Assembly (NCBI GenBank): GCA_021442155.1
Contig: CM038222.1
Span: 57,732,266-57,796,265 of the forward strand
Reading direction: 5' to 3'
Length of the DNA: 64,000 bases
From: Cymbidium sinense
Taxonomy: Eukaryota; Streptophyta; Magnoliopsida; Asparagales; Orchidaceae
In this document: positions 62,701 through 64,000 of the stretch, piece after piece
How the letters are laid out: the number at the start of each line of letters is the position of its first letter
How positions within the stretch are numbered: position 1 is the first letter of the stretch
The notes under the pieces: generated by a model
Database searches by the model: none
The model's input: the letters and a program-made list of their open reading frames with translations, nothing else
Told to the model about the DNA's origin: nothing
Program-made: the position numbers and the translations under genes

Positions 62701-64000
62701 ACCCATGTGTGGGGTGATAAATCTAATATACATGCTTGGGATTTGTGCGTGTGATTTGACTAACCTTTGTTTTGTAGGTGTTAGTTAGATTTATGCATTT
62801 CCTTTTCATGTAAAAATATGTATATTTAGGATTTGGAATGATTTGTTATGGGGGATCATGATGAACATTGATCATAAGATCCCATCTTATGTACCATATG
62901 AAGCCATGGAGCATCTACCATCCAACCTTCCAAAAGAAGAACCAAAAGAAGAAGAAAAGAAGAAAAAAAAAAGAAAGAATAAAAAAGAAAGAAGAAAGAA
63001 GAATAAAGCTTGAAGACCCCAATAACAATGAATTCCACTTAAATTATAATTTAATTCATTTATAATCCATGTTGTATAAGGGTAGAGCTCGGCTACCCGC
63101 ATTTTATATTTTCGAGTTTGTGCGATGGTGCTCAACCACAAATGGCATTTATTCTTTTTGTGCTAGTTTTATAAATTGGTTGATGTTTGTTTAACTTGCG
63201 CATTAAGTGACATGATTTTTCTAGTTTTTTTCTTGCTTTATGTATGGCTTGGATGTGGATAAGGTTCTTTAGAAAAAAATAAATCTTTTACCCAACTTAA
63301 AAATCCAAACTAAAACTAAATAACTCATAACCTCACCTAAAGCTTGAGATTAAAATCAATATAAAAGAATTAGAAACCCCTTAGCTGGATGAGTTATTTT
63401 CTTTATAATATCATGCATAATTGCATCTTATTTCACTCGTGGTTGGAGGGCTTCCATCTTTGCCAGAGAACTCAGCTTGACCTTTAAGGGTCGTGGTGAA
63501 AACTCACCTCTTAAACTTCTATTTGATTTTGGCCAACAATCTACTTTCTCATGCATTAGTCAAAAAAGCCTATTAGCCTGAGTCAAATTGATTGCCCAAA
63601 AATGATAATAAAATGAAATTTGAAATGCATTAGATTTAAGTCATTTGAAACATGCCCTTTACATGATCTAATCTATTTAGGGAGTGAGTTTAAGGACTTA
63701 GCCTCTTTCTAAATAAAAACTTCCTAGTTGTCTTGCATAAGCATAAAGACTTGCCTACATGTATTTAAAATCATAAGAGGAGTTAGTTGGCGACCACCCC
63801 TAGGTAGTTGTAAGTCCAAGCTATCGAGTGATTTATCCTCTCTTGTGGAGGCAAACCAATTACCCATTTTTCACCTTAGATTTAGGTTGTGCTTCTGGCC
63901 CTTGCCAAAGATCCCTAGATTTAGGTTCTGAGGTTGCTTATCCCCTTGGTGGACCATAAGCATAATTCCTCACCTCTTAAGTATTTTCTTAATCTTGTGT
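56796..64000 (+). repeat. 3' LTR of the plus-strand giant, incomplete at window edge
   Basis: Direct repeat of 35756-42575, with the same order of landmarks: head, tandem hairpin units (57120-57830), TTGACC/GGTCAA cluster (about 58150-58800), AT-rich part, TATA region (62633, changed), purine tract (62931-63008) and end block. It is about 0.4 kb longer than the matching part of the 5' LTR because of an extra tandem unit, extra sequence around 58080-58600 and a small insertion near 63590. About 0.6 kb is expected beyond the window. Confidence 0.88.
62931..63008 (+). repeat. Purine (GAA/AAG) tract in the 3' LTR
   Basis: Long run of A and G, expanded relative to the 5' LTR copy at 41626-41680. 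Confidence 0.8.

Larger units (their letters stand above)
35756..64000 (+). mobile_element. Plus-strand giant Tat/Ogre-like LTR retrotransposon (runs off window)
   Basis: 5' LTR, PBS, long leader, upstream ORF region, gag, protease, RT, dual RNase H, integrase, repeat-rich 3' region and most of the 3' LTR are all present in order. The internal part is about 13.6 kb. With two LTRs of about 7.4-7.8 kb the whole would be about 28-29 kb. The two LTRs have 13 mismatches over the first 215 aligned bases (35761-35975 against 56801-57015), 10 of them transitions, so about 6 percent apart in that sample. Coding frames are broken at many places. Placement in the Tat/Ogre group rests on the PBS, gag core, RT motifs and second RNase H. 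Confidence 0.9.

Noticed and set aside
62856..63141. Phe/Leu-rich and Lys-rich small proteins at the purine tract
   Set aside because: They are readings of the GAA/AAG simple repeat in the LTR.
1..64000. tRNA, rRNA or organellar DNA
   Set aside because: No cloverleaf or rRNA-like block noticed by eye on either strand; a tRNAscan-SE run would be decisive.

Overview
The window is plant nuclear DNA. It has a plant-type NF-YC gene, eukaryotic promoter elements, Ty3/gypsy LTR retrotransposons of the chromovirus-like and Tat/Ogre kinds, and many AT-rich intergenic repeats. The species cannot be fixed from the sequence; an angiosperm with a large, repeat-rich genome is the safest reading. Only one host gene is recognised with confidence. 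It encodes nuclear factor Y subunit C on the minus strand at 480-1232, with a leader exon and promoter at about 1690-1840. Everything from 2740 to the right edge is a nest of LTR retrotransposons. All boundaries below were placed by reading and aligning by eye.

Layer 1 is a Tat/Ogre-type element, here called Tat-A. Its 5' LTR starts at 2740 and resumes at 7076-8056. Its PBS is at 8057, its gutted interior at 8075-13266, and its 3' LTR at 13267-17605. Layer 2 is a Ty3/gypsy element with a 726-bp LTR (3720-7075). It inserted into the 5' LTR of Tat-A and then lost its 3' half. Layer 3 is a minus-strand giant Tat/Ogre-like element (about 17606-35755) whose pol is deleted. It leaves two LTR copies head to tail (B and D), part of gag, an upstream leader and a third LTR piece (C). 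Layer 4 is a plus-strand giant of the same family (35756 to beyond 64000) that inserted into LTR C. It has a 5' LTR of about 7.4 kb (35756 to about 43196), PBS at 43208, a long leader, an upstream ORF region, gag, protease, reverse transcriptase, two RNase H domains and integrase (to 54368). A repeat-rich 3' region follows, then a 3' LTR from 56796 that runs off the window. All reading frames of these elements are broken by stops and frameshifts, so no copy here is autonomous.

The most interesting signal is in the leader of the giant family, between PBS and the first ORF. About 20 stem-loops (43811-45640) share a near-constant 10-nt loop (TACYYAAATT-like). The stem sequence differs from unit to unit, yet both arms change together. 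A second, diverged array of the same kind lies in the minus-strand element (32372-33270). Other points of note are the extreme LTR length, a dense cluster of TTGACC (W-box-like) motifs inside every LTR, small hairpins repeated in the LTR and in the Tat-A 3' region, stop codons that almost all sit where Gln is expected (CAG to TAG or CAA to TAA), and an unexplained intron-containing-looking ORF inside the Tat-A LTR.
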